From JANXVV01 sp038230975 (GTDB lineage: Bacteria > Planctomycetota > Phycisphaerae > Tepidisphaerales > Tepidisphaeraceae), in NCBI GenBank assembly GCA_038230975.1, contig JBBRMF010000281.1, forward strand, positions 1 to 6,773: DNA of 6,773 nucleotides, written 5' to 3'. The position numbers and the translations under genes were made by a program. Below, in pieces: positions 1 to 6,315 of this stretch (its first letter is position 1; the number at the start of each line of letters is the position of its first letter). Below the pieces are notes generated by a model, which searched no databases, was not told the origin of the DNA, and was given only the letters and a program-made list of their open reading frames with translations.

Positions 1-3
1 CAT
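1..3 (-). CDS. Start codon of the next minus-strand gene, probably urtD (urea ABC transporter ATPase), cut off by the window edge
   Basis: On the minus strand the urtC stop codon and a new ATG share one base (TGATG, positions 5 to 1). A good Shine-Dalgarno sequence, GGGAGG, lies at 15-10 inside the urtC end, 6 bases before this ATG, so a translationally coupled gene almost certainly begins here. None of its coding sequence beyond the start codon is visible. The identity urtD is inferred only from the conserved urtABCDE order of urea transporter operons; the protein would be a cytoplasmic LivG-type ATP-binding subunit energising UrtB/UrtC. Confidence 0.5.
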
Positions 4-1391
4 CAAATGCCTCCCGTCTCGGCGATGGGACGACGTTTGAGTTTGAAATCGAGGATGACCCCAATGAGAATAGCTGCCAGGACAATGTATTTCAGAGGTG
101 GCAACAAGGCGAGCTTACCGCTGGAACTGATCGGGTTTTGTAAGAAGGCCGGTTCGATCCCAAGGGCCTCGGCCATTACGAAAAGAGCAACGGCTCCCAA
201 TGCGCAAGCCATGACGACGAATGATCGCCTGTCGCCGCGCTTGAGAGATTTTTCCATCTGGTCCCACACACCAACCATCCCATCGGGGAACGCCAGTACC
301 ACGCCCAGAAACATTGCCCCTTGAATAAATGGCCAGACATTCGGTAGATCGCTATTCAGCGCGGTGTAAGTGTAGTTGACGAGCAGCGTGCCAAAGATCG
401 CGCCCCACAGTTTGCCGCGCCCACCGAGAGCCACCCAGATCACCATCACGATGGAGGCCTCGACGTTCATATTCTGCGGCGTGACGATGCCGGTCTGCGG
501 GGCATACAACATCCCACCGACCCCGGCCAATCCGGCGGCGACGGCAAACGCGAACACCTTAAACACATACGGCCGATAGCCCGCAAAGTAAAGACGAGTC
601 TCTTTGTCGCGAATCGCCACCAGCACGCGACCGAGCTTCGATCGCGCAATCGCGCGGCAGATGAGGTACGCAAATGTCAGCATCACAAGCGTCGTCAGAT
701 ACAAACCCAGAATCCATTTTCGCGAGGAAGTAAGTGGACGATAGAAATTGGTCAGACCGTTCGTACCTCCGAGCAGCATTTCATTTCGGCTGATCAATAG
801 CCAGGTGCCCCAGGCAACAGCCTGCGTCACGATCGAAAAATAGACTCCTCTCACACGACTGCGGAATACAAAGAAACCAAAGATTGCCGCCAGCGTCATG
901 GGAATCGTAATGCCTGCGAAAATGGCAAAGAGTATCGATCGGAAGGGCACCCAGAACGGAGGCAATTCTCCGTGATGACCGTAGTAGGCGAATTCCATGA
1001 ACTGTGGGATCTTATAAATACCCCCGGCTCCACCGCCTTCGGGCAGACTGAGATGCATTCCCATCGCATACGCACCGAGACAAAAAAAGAGTGCCTGGCA
1101 AAGTGAAAGTATTCCGGTATAACCCCAGATCAAATCGATGCCCAGTGCAACGATCGCGACAGAGAGGTATTTCCCGAGAAAGTTCACTTTAAAATCAGGA
1201 ACGATTCCCGCCGCGTTGAGCAACGGGATCCCCAAAAAGAAAAATGCGATGATGCTGGCAACGGTGATCCATCGAAGGCGGAAAACCCGCGGATCAGGCA
1301 GCTGCGCCAAGAAAGTCTGCGAACGGCGGTACGCAGCCAAAGAGCTGGTCAATGTTGTGGAAGGTTCAGTCTGGGCCGGGGCATCATGCAT
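3..1391 (-). CDS. urtC: Urea ABC transporter permease UrtC (LivM type), with a C-terminal extension
   Basis: UrtC is one of two inner-membrane permeases that form the urea channel of the UrtABCDE transporter. It belongs to the LivM branch of branched-chain amino-acid-type permeases. The family core runs from about residue 70 to 385: GYTGILSLCQALFFCLGAYA at 92-111, the RVRGVYFSIVTQAVAW stretch near 180-196, a cytoplasmic coupling loop rich in charge near 259-280 (AIRDKETRLYFAGYRP), and the closing FPDGMVGVWDQ near 370-380 (residue numbers counted from the ATG at 1397). About eight to ten hydrophobic segments are visible. The start is placed at 1391 because GGAGG at 1403-1399 is 7 bases from this ATG but only 1 base from the one at 1397; this gives 462 residues and an 8-base overlap with urtB. 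Odd points are a roughly 40-residue hydrophilic N-terminal tail and about 75 extra C-terminal residues with two further hydrophobic helices, making it longer than the approximately 350-390 residues usual for UrtC. Confidence 0.93.
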   Translation of the reverse strand: MHDAPAQTEPSTTLTSSLAAYRRSQTFLAQLPDPRVFRLRWITVASIIAFFFLGIPLLNAAGIVPDFKVNFLGKYLSVAIVALGIDLIWGYTGILSLCQALFFCLGAYAMGMHLSLPEGGGAGGIYKIPQFMEFAYYGHHGELPPFWVPFRSILFAIFAGITIPMTLAAIFGFFVFRSRVRGVYFSIVTQAVAWGTWLLISRNEMLLGGTNGLTNFYRPLTSSRKWILGLYLTTLVMLTFAYLICRAIARSKLGRVLVAIRDKETRLYFAGYRPYVFKVFAFAVAAGLAGVGGMLYAPQTGIVTPQNMNVEASIVMVIWVALGGRGKLWGAIFGTLLVNYTYTALNSDLPNVWPFIQGAMFLGVVLAFPDGMVGVWDQMEKSLKRGDRRSFVVMACALGAVALFVMAEALGIEPAFLQNPISSSGKLALLPPLKYIVLAAILIGVILDFKLKRRPIAETGGI

Positions 1392-3117
1392 CGGCATTCC
1401 TCCCCTTTGGTGGGAACAGGCCCGACGGTTTATATTGAAGGAAAATAATCACCATGCCGAGCACCGCAACTTTTCCAATAACCGATGCTCCGGATTTTAG
1501 AAACGAGACATGCTGAAACAGTGGTTCGAGGTACTTGCCGATGAATCCCAACCCGAATCCCGCGATAACCGCCCCGGCAAGTTTGCCAACTCCACCCACC
1601 ACAACCACCAGGAAACTATCCACAATATAATCGGATCCCATCGCAGGATTGATTTTGTCATAGAGTGGCACGGCTACTCCGGCTAACCCGGCCAGCCCGC
1701 ACCCTAGCGCGAAGGTCAGTCCGTCAATTCGCCGCGTGGCAACGCCGAGTGCGGCAGCCATCTCACGGTTCTGAGTGGTGGCCCTCAAGATCAATCCGAA
1801 CTTGGTTCGATTGACAATCCAGTTGGCGGCCGCAATACACAAGATACAGAAGATCAGGATGTAGACTCGGTTGAGTGGAAAGACCAGATCGGTCGCCACT
1901 TCAACACCACCTTCCATCCAGGTCGGCGGCTTCACAGAACGATTGTTGCCGAATAAGGAGCGAGCCGTCTGGACAAGAATCAATCCTAATCCAAAAGTAG
2001 CCAGTAATGTCTCAAGTGGCCGACCGTAGAGATGGCGAATGATGGTTGCCTCGCAGACAAATCCGATCAATCCCGCCACGAGAAATGCCGCGGGAATCGC
2101 CGCGATCAGGTAGTAGTTGTACCAGGCGGGAGGAAGATGTTTGAATCCCTCGCTCACGAGGTAGGTTGTAAATGCGCCGATCATCATGAATTCGCCATGG
2201 GCCATATTGATGACTCCCATCAGGCCGAAGATGACTGAGAGCCCCAAGGCTAGCAACACCAGAATGCTCCCCTGAGAAATCCCGGCGAATGTATATTGCG
2301 CGATCTGGACGCGCGACTGATAGCTTTCGGTTTTGGCGATCGCTGTCTGGGCGATTTGCTCGGCGTCATGATCCCCTTTGTCGTGAGAGGCATCGAGCCA
2401 TTTCTTTAATATGTTCGCGGCACGAGAAGATCCAATATTACCCAGCGAAACGGCAGCTTTTAATTGCGCGGCATGATCTCCCGTCGCAAGATCAATACTG
2501 GCTACTGCCTCCCGGAGCGCGGGCGCGAAATGCCCCTGAGGGTCTTTGTCGAGTTGACGACTTAAGGCGGGGGCGGTTTTCGCCAGATCTTCCATCACCT
2601 GTGCATGGTCGGCTGATTTGAGGAACGCTCGATTCGCCCGCTCACCCGCATCGCGAATGCTCTGCAATCGCGTTTCAGGATCAGGAGCCAGCAGCGAAAG
2701 GCTCGATATCAGATCGAGGATCGCTCTTCGTTGCGGCCTCGGGGGGGCATTGATCGCTTTGGAGAGATCGGGTTTCAGAACCCCTGAAGGTTTACCATCC
2801 GAACCGAGTATCGGATTTCCCGTGATTGCATCAAGCAGCGGAAGCATTGACCCTTGGCCGGGAAAGTTTACCCGCTTGCCATAGACGATGAATTTGCCCT
2901 CGCGATTTTGAAGCGATCCATCCCGATACGCTTCAAGCAATGGAATGAGCCGTGCGTCCCCTTTTTCAGCCAAGACGCCGTAGATTTGTTGACGACCCGC
3001 TTCGTTTGAACCCGGTAGACGACCCACCGCGTCGATTACTTCCTTGGGCAATGGATCGGCCTGAACCGTCGCAGCGAATGCGAGCGCCACGAATAGGACC
3101 TTCATGAATCGGAGCAT
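1384..3117 (-). CDS. urtB: Urea ABC transporter permease UrtB (LivH type) with periplasmic N-terminal domain
   Basis: UrtB is the second membrane subunit of the urea transporter. From the ATG at 3117 it has 577 residues: a Sec signal peptide (MLRFMKVLFVALAFAATVQA, probable cleavage after residue 20), an alpha-helical soluble region at about 21-265, then the LivH-type permease at about 275-570. Permease landmarks are GLMGVINMAHGEFMMIGAF at 298-316, RPLETLLATFGLGLI at 366-380 and the cytoplasmic coupling segment NREMAAALGVATRRIDG at 450-466. A long soluble N-terminal region is a known property of the UrtB family and separates it from plain LivH; its role is not known to me. The frame stays open up to a GTG at 3219, but that codon lies in the terminator hairpin and would put 34 residues before the signal peptide, so I reject it. 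ATG 3105 is the alternative start; neither has a strong Shine-Dalgarno sequence. It overlaps urtC and lies downstream of urtA across a terminator. Confidence 0.92.
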   Translation of the reverse strand: MLRFMKVLFVALAFAATVQADPLPKEVIDAVGRLPGSNEAGRQQIYGVLAEKGDARLIPLLEAYRDGSLQNREGKFIVYGKRVNFPGQGSMLPLLDAITGNPILGSDGKPSGVLKPDLSKAINAPPRPQRRAILDLISSLSLLAPDPETRLQSIRDAGERANRAFLKSADHAQVMEDLAKTAPALSRQLDKDPQGHFAPALREAVASIDLATGDHAAQLKAAVSLGNIGSSRAANILKKWLDASHDKGDHDAEQIAQTAIAKTESYQSRVQIAQYTFAGISQGSILVLLALGLSVIFGLMGVINMAHGEFMMIGAFTTYLVSEGFKHLPPAWYNYYLIAAIPAAFLVAGLIGFVCEATIIRHLYGRPLETLLATFGLGLILVQTARSLFGNNRSVKPPTWMEGGVEVATDLVFPLNRVYILIFCILCIAAANWIVNRTKFGLILRATTQNREMAAALGVATRRIDGLTFALGCGLAGLAGVAVPLYDKINPAMGSDYIVDSFLVVVVGGVGKLAGAVIAGFGLGFIGKYLEPLFQHVSFLKSGASVIGKVAVLGMVIIFLQYKPSGLFPPKGRNADA

Positions 3118-3141
3118 GAGATTCCAGTGGGAAATACAATA

Positions 3142-3160
3142 GGACCCTAAAAAAAGGGCC
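3142..3160 (-). other. Possible small hairpin in the urtB leader
   Basis: On the minus strand the urtB leader reads GGCCCT, a run of T, then AGGGTCC. The arms pair with one bulged base and leave a loop of six T. It sits between the terminator after urtA and the urtB start at 3117. It could be an RNA stability element protecting the 5' end of the urtB message or part of an attenuation region, but the stem is short and may be chance. Confidence 0.25.
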
Positions 3161-3179
3161 GCCACTCTACGGAGTTCCG

Positions 3180-3217
3180 CCAAAAAACGCAGGGTCGGCT
3201 TATTCAGCCGACCCTGC
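3180..3217 (-). terminator. Intrinsic terminator between urtA and urtB
   Basis: A perfect 12-bp inverted repeat (GCAGGGTCGGCT at 3189-3200 and AGCCGACCCTGC at 3206-3217) closes a 5-base loop. Read on the minus strand the stem is GC-rich and is followed at once by G and six T (3188-3182), the classic rho-independent form. It starts 10 bases after the urtA stop codon. The plus-strand side after the stem has no T run, so it acts in one direction. It should end most transcripts after urtA, with read-through or another promoter feeding urtB and urtC. Confidence 0.9.
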
Positions 3218-3227
3218 ACGAAAAGGG

Positions 3228-4520
3228 TTACTTCGCGCCCGTCAGTGTCTTCAGTTCCTCCGGGGAGTGGAGGTAACTGCTGTATGAATCAGGATGCACC
3301 AGCGGCGTTTTAGAGATGATCTCGAACTGACCATCTGCCTTGATCGCGCCGATCAATACCGGCTTCCAGGTGTGGTGATTCAGCGAATCCATTTTCTTCT
3401 TGCCGCCCGGAGCATCGAACTCAATGCCGAGTACGGATGGGATGACTTTGTCGATATCGAAAGTCCCTGCCTTTTCGACAGCGGCTTTCCAGACATAGAC
3501 TCCGAAGTACGCCGCTTCGATGGGATCGTCCGTTACACGGTTTTCACCGCCGGGCAGTCCTTTGGCCTTGCAATAGGCTTTGAAGGCTTCGACAAATTTC
3601 TTGTTTTCCGGATTGTCCTGCGACTGGTAGTAATTCCAGGCAGCCAGATGACCGACGAGTTTTTCGGTCTCCATCGATCGCAGCTCATCTTCGGCAACCG
3701 AGAACGCCATGATCGGGCACTTGTCGGCGGTCAGACCCTGGTTGGCGAATTCCTTGTAGAAGGGCACATTGCTGTCGCCGTTGATAGTCGACAGAATGCA
3801 GGCGTCACCGTCCTTGGCAAAATCCTTGACCTTGCCGACGATCGTCTGGTAATCGCTGTGACCGAACGGCGTGTATTCCTCGGCGATGCTTGCTTCAGGA
3901 ATTCCCTTGGCAATGAGGAACGCTTTCAGCACTTTGTTGGCAGTGCGTGGGAAAACGTAATCGGTTCCGAGCAGGTAGAACTTCTTTTTCATTCCACCGT
4001 CTTTGCTCATCATGTATTCAGCAGCGGGAATCAACTGCTCGTTCGGGGAAGCACCTGTGTAGAAGATGTTGGGACTTTGTTCTTCACCTTCGTACTGCAC
4101 CGGGTAGAACAGCAGTCCACCCCCGTAAGGATTTTCGGCTTTCGTATACTTTGCCTCGAAGACCGGAAGAGCCGATTTTCGGCTGACGGAGGTCCAGCAC
4201 CCAAAGGTTACCGCAACCTTGTCCTGAACGATCAACTGCTTTGCCTTTTCCGCAAAAAGTGGCCAGTTGGAAGCCGGGTCAACCACGACGGTCTCGATCT
4301 TTTTTCCAAGGATTCCACCCTTCGCGTTGATTTCATCAACCGCCATCAGCACCACGTCGCGAAGAGAGGTTTCCGAGATGGCCATCGTACCTGAGAGCGA
4401 ATGGAGAACACCGATTTTGACGGTATCCTCGGCCATGGAAGGTGCGGCAGCAATCAACCCTCCCAATGTCGTGAATGCGCAAATGCCAGCGCGTAAAATT
4501 GCAGAAAAATGCTTAGTCAT
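3228..4520 (-). CDS. urtA: Urea ABC transporter substrate-binding protein UrtA
   Basis: UrtA is the periplasmic receptor that binds urea and hands it to UrtB/UrtC. The 430 residues begin with a Sec signal peptide, with probable cleavage after PSMA at 27-30; no convincing lipobox is seen, so it should be soluble in the periplasm. The mature protein is a type I (leucine-binding-protein-like) two-lobed fold. Family signatures are VKIGVLHSLSGTMAISE near 34-50, INAKGGILGKKIE near 64-76, FGCWTSVSRKSALPVFE near 106-122, LLFYPVQYEGEE near 136-147, YTGASPNEQ near 154-162 and LLGTDYVFPRTAN near 183-195. The start is supported by AAGGAG at 4531-4526, 5 bases upstream. Compared with typical UrtA there appear to be about ten extra residues (KYTKAENPYGG) just before the LLFYPVQYEG motif. 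A terminator follows directly, and a sigma-54-like promoter lies upstream, so it may be an expression unit of its own. The antisense frames over this gene are shadows. Confidence 0.96.
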   Translation of the reverse strand: MTKHFSAILRAGICAFTTLGGLIAAAPSMAEDTVKIGVLHSLSGTMAISETSLRDVVLMAVDEINAKGGILGKKIETVVVDPASNWPLFAEKAKQLIVQDKVAVTFGCWTSVSRKSALPVFEAKYTKAENPYGGGLLFYPVQYEGEEQSPNIFYTGASPNEQLIPAAEYMMSKDGGMKKKFYLLGTDYVFPRTANKVLKAFLIAKGIPEASIAEEYTPFGHSDYQTIVGKVKDFAKDGDACILSTINGDSNVPFYKEFANQGLTADKCPIMAFSVAEDELRSMETEKLVGHLAAWNYYQSQDNPENKKFVEAFKAYCKAKGLPGGENRVTDDPIEAAYFGVYVWKAAVEKAGTFDIDKVIPSVLGIEFDAPGGKKKMDSLNHHTWKPVLIGAIKADGQFEIISKTPLVHPDSYSSYLHSPEELKTLTGAK

Positions 4521-4531
4521 CCGATCTCCTT
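4521..4531 (-). promoter_or_regulatory. urtA ribosome binding site and spacer
   Basis: The minus strand reads AAGGAG (4531-4526), five bases, then the urtA ATG. It is the strongest Shine-Dalgarno match among the complete genes with a leader of their own; ureF and ureG have none. This agrees with high translation of the binding protein. Confidence 0.75.
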
Positions 4532-4566
4532 CATGTTGCGATTAGCTCGTTCCCACTGAACCGAAT

Positions 4567-4582
4567 CACAAACGGTGTGCCA
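4567..4582 (-). promoter_or_regulatory. Candidate sigma-54 promoter for urtA
   Basis: The minus strand at 4582-4567 reads TGGCACACCGTTTGTG. Against the sigma-54 consensus TGGCACGNNNNTTGCW the -24 hexamer TGGCAC is perfect, the GG to -12 spacing is right, and TTG of the -12 element is present. The usual GC is GT and the final W is G. The predicted start is near 4557, giving a leader of about 36 bases before the urtA ATG. Sigma-54 control would fit regulation by nitrogen status. The changed -12 base is the main reason for doubt. Confidence 0.45.
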
Positions 4583-4726
4583 AGGAGAATTTGGCCTGGT
4601 CAAACGCTTCATGGGCAAGCGATTTCAGCCGGAGTAGATTCAAGCGAATTAGCGCAATCGCAACGCAAAGGTGATTTCAAATCCCTGAACCGGCCTGACC
4701 TATTCGCGCTTCCGGTGCATCAACTG

Positions 4727-5473
4727 TTACACTTGCAACACGTTGCAGAATGTTTGGCGCGCCTTCAAAACGTGGTCGACAATGGCGTCGACTCCTTGTC
4801 CATGTTTGACTTGCGCAAAAATAAACGGACCCGTTCCGCGCATGCGGCGGGCATCGCGATCCATCACCGCCAGATCCGCTCCGATCAGTGCCGCAAGGTC
4901 AGTCTTGTTGATCACAAGCAGATCTGATTGCGTAATTCCCGGGCCCCCTTTGCGAGGGACTTTATCCCCTCCGGCGACGTCGATGACATAGATTGTAAAA
5001 TCCGCAAGTTCCCTGCTGAAATGCGCGGCAAGGTTATCCCCACCTGATTCCAGAAGCAGCAATTCCGGTTTGAATTCATCGTGGAGTAATTCCAGCGCAA
5101 GCAGGTTTGCGGAAATATCTTCCCGGATGGCCGCGTGTGGGCAGCCGCCGGTTTCGACGGCGCGAATGCGTTCGGGTGCCAGCGCCTGATTCCGCGTGAG
5201 AAACTCCGCATCTTCCCGGGTAAAAATGTCGTTCGTCACCGCGCAGAGCGAAAGCCGATCCCGCAGACGCAGGCACAACTCCAGCATGAGGGCCGTCTTA
5301 CCACTTCCAACCGGTCCGCCGACACCGACTGTGAAGGCTCGCCTTTCAATATCGCGATCCGGGCGCGGCCGCTCTCGTTCGGCGAAGAAACCGGGGTGAT
5401 CCCACTCGTCGTGAGCGTGATCCGAAGTTCCTACTGGCCCATTATTCATCGTTCCCATAGGCGTATTCTCCAT
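4727..5473 (-). CDS. ureG: Urease accessory GTPase UreG
   Basis: UreG is the cytoplasmic SIMIBI-class GTPase that powers nickel delivery to urease, working in a complex with UreF and UreD/UreH and receiving nickel from UreE. The 248 residues show every expected motif: P-loop GPVGSGKT at 53-60, TNDIFTREDAEFL at 80-92, the metal-binding CPH triad at 111-113 in ETGGCPHAAIRED, ESGGDNLAA at 142-150, and the guanine-specificity motif NKTD at 189-192. The first 45 or so residues are a variable tail carrying several His and acidic residues (DHAHDEWDHP at 18-27), as is common in UreG. Position 151 is His where many UreG have Thr (AATFS). The start 3 bases after the ureF stop lacks a Shine-Dalgarno sequence, which suggests coupling to ureF translation; internal ATGs at residues 6 and 9 are alternatives. 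No clear terminator follows, so transcripts may continue into urtA. Confidence 0.96.
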   Translation of the reverse strand: MENTPMGTMNNGPVGTSDHAHDEWDHPGFFAERERPRPDRDIERRAFTVGVGGPVGSGKTALMLELCLRLRDRLSLCAVTNDIFTREDAEFLTRNQALAPERIRAVETGGCPHAAIREDISANLLALELLHDEFKPELLLLESGGDNLAAHFSRELADFTIYVIDVAGGDKVPRKGGPGITQSDLLVINKTDLAALIGADLAVMDRDARRMRGTGPFIFAQVKHGQGVDAIVDHVLKARQTFCNVLQV

Positions 5474-5476
5474 CCA

Positions 5477-6142
5477 TCAGCTTTGAAACAATCGCGAATA
5501 AAGTCGATCCTGCGTGGCCTGCAGCAAATCAAGCATCGGTGAAGTGTTGGCGACATCGTCAATTGAAACAGTTTGCGCGCGTGTGACCCACTTATCGACA
5601 TTTGGGCTGAGTGCATGCTGGATCGATTGGCCCTCCAGCGGGCCGACGATGCCCAATCGCACAGCACTGGAAATCGCGCCCCGAACCGTCAGAAAGAAGA
5701 GGAGTTGACAGGCATCGCGCTCCGAAATACCCATCACTTTTAAAGAGGCTCCTAAGAGCGGCGCAAAATGCCCGAATCCTTTTTCCTGCCGTAACCGGAA
5801 TCGCATTTCGGTTAATGGAGCGATGTTGAAGACTTTCTCCGTAGCCGCCAAAAAAGCCCCGCCCTGTGCGCGGCTGGCTCGATTCGCCACGTGATTGCAC
5901 AGGAAAACATGGCACGCGCGATCAATATCCCACCACCGCTCAGAAAAACGAAATGCCTGCGTCATGAATGGCGCAGCTGAGAAAGCGACGTTGCGCAGTT
6001 GCGCGTCGACGAATTCCCGCAATCGTTGTCCGTCGATGACGATGCCGCTCTGGTAGGCTGCTTCCAATCCACCGGAATGGGCAATCCCACCGCTCGGAAA
6101 TGCGGAATCGATCAGTTGCCACAGGAGCCAGTCTTTATTCAT
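5477..6142 (-). CDS. ureF: Urease accessory protein UreF
   Basis: UreF is the all-helical cytoplasmic scaffold that bridges UreD/UreH and the UreG dimer during assembly of the urease nickel centre. The 221-residue length is normal. Landmarks are IDSAFPSGGIAHSGGLEAA at 11-29, KGFGHFAPLLGAS at 121-133, RGAISSAVRLGIVGPLEGQ at 154-172, and the C-terminal tail ending in DRLYSRLFQS at 212-221, which matches the conserved tail that contacts UreD/UreH in known complexes. The ATG at 6142 places the first motif at the usual distance from the N-terminus, although no Shine-Dalgarno sequence is visible before it. It is the first gene of the minus-strand group, has ureG 3 bases downstream, and diverges from ureE. 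Confidence 0.95.
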   Translation of the reverse strand: MNKDWLLWQLIDSAFPSGGIAHSGGLEAAYQSGIVIDGQRLREFVDAQLRNVAFSAAPFMTQAFRFSERWWDIDRACHVFLCNHVANRASRAQGGAFLAATEKVFNIAPLTEMRFRLRQEKGFGHFAPLLGASLKVMGISERDACQLLFFLTVRGAISSAVRLGIVGPLEGQSIQHALSPNVDKWVTRAQTVSIDDVANTSPMLDLLQATQDRLYSRLFQS

Positions 6143-6158
6143 TTGCGTTTTTCAAATA

Positions 6159-6174
6159 GGGCACGAAGGTTGTT
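6159..6174 (+). promoter_or_regulatory. Candidate sigma-54 promoter for ureE
   Basis: The plus strand reads GGGCACGAAGGTTGTT. It matches the consensus TGGCACGNNNNTTGCW at all but two defined positions: the first T is G, and the -12 GC is GT, the same deviation as in the urtA candidate. The GG is intact and spacing is exact. A transcript would start near 6185 and have a leader of about 130 bases before the preferred ureE start. Confidence 0.4.
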
Positions 6175-6189
6175 ACGCAAAACTCGTGC
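6161..6189. repeat. Inverted repeat in the ureF-ureE divergent region
   Basis: GCACGA at 6161-6166 and TCGTGC at 6184-6189 form a perfect 6-bp dyad around 17 bases. Each arm coincides with the -24 part of an oppositely directed sigma-54-like element. It could instead be an operator for a dimeric regulator. A second, partly overlapping dyad is TTGCGT at 6143-6148 with ACGCAA at 6175-6180. Confidence 0.5.
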
Positions 6190-6191
6190 GA
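6176..6191 (-). promoter_or_regulatory. Candidate sigma-54 promoter for ureF-ureG
   Basis: The minus strand at 6191-6176 reads TCGCACGAGTTTTGCG. It matches TGGCACGNNNNTTGCW except that the first G of the -24 GG is C and the last W is G; the -12 TTGC is intact. The predicted start near 6165 lies about 23 bases before the ureF ATG. The changed -24 GG weakens the call; the position just before the gene supports it. Confidence 0.35.
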
Positions 6192-6300
6192 ATAGATGAT
6201 GGATTGTATCTTATGATTGTTCCGGGCATCCTTGGTGCTCGCAGGGAAGATCATGTCGACCATGCTAAATGATATTCAGGCTTTCCGCGGAATAGGTTGC

Positions 6301-6308
6301 AAAGAGGT
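6301..6308 (+). promoter_or_regulatory. Probable ureE ribosome binding site
   Basis: AAAGAGGT lies 7 bases before the ATG at 6316 and supports this start over the in-frame ATGs at 6253 and 6262. A weaker purine stretch (AGGGAAG, 6243-6249) precedes ATG 6253. Confidence 0.55.
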
Positions 6309-6315
6309 TTTAAAG

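Noticed and set aside
3294..4394. Long open frame of 366 codons on the plus strand, opposite urtA
   Set aside because: It lies wholly antisense to a clearly identified urtA, has no recognisable domain or supporting ribosome binding site, and its codons mirror the urtA frame. It is a shadow frame.
4605..4646. Small repeats (CGCTT/AAGCG inverted; CAAGCG twice, 25 bases apart) in the ureG-urtA gap
   Set aside because: Five to six base matches in an approximately 200-base gap are expected by chance.
4703..4719. Possible NtrC-type enhancer upstream of urtA
   Set aside because: The half-site GGTGCA (4714-4719) is perfect, but the other half (TTCGCG) matches only three of six positions of TGCACC. 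This is too weak to list as a binding site.
4734..4747. Inverted repeat TGCAAC-AC-GTTGCA
   Set aside because: It lies inside the last codons of ureG, is short, and has no T run after it, so neither a terminator nor an operator can be supported.
5076..5915. Several frames of 60-135 codons on both strands over ureG and ureF
   Set aside because: They overlap well-supported genes in other frames, carry no motifs, and show biased compositions typical of out-of-frame translation.
6212..6217. TATGAT as a -10 element for ureE
   Set aside because: The hexamer is good, but the sequence 17 bases upstream (GAATAG region) does not resemble a -35 box and no extended -10 TG is present.
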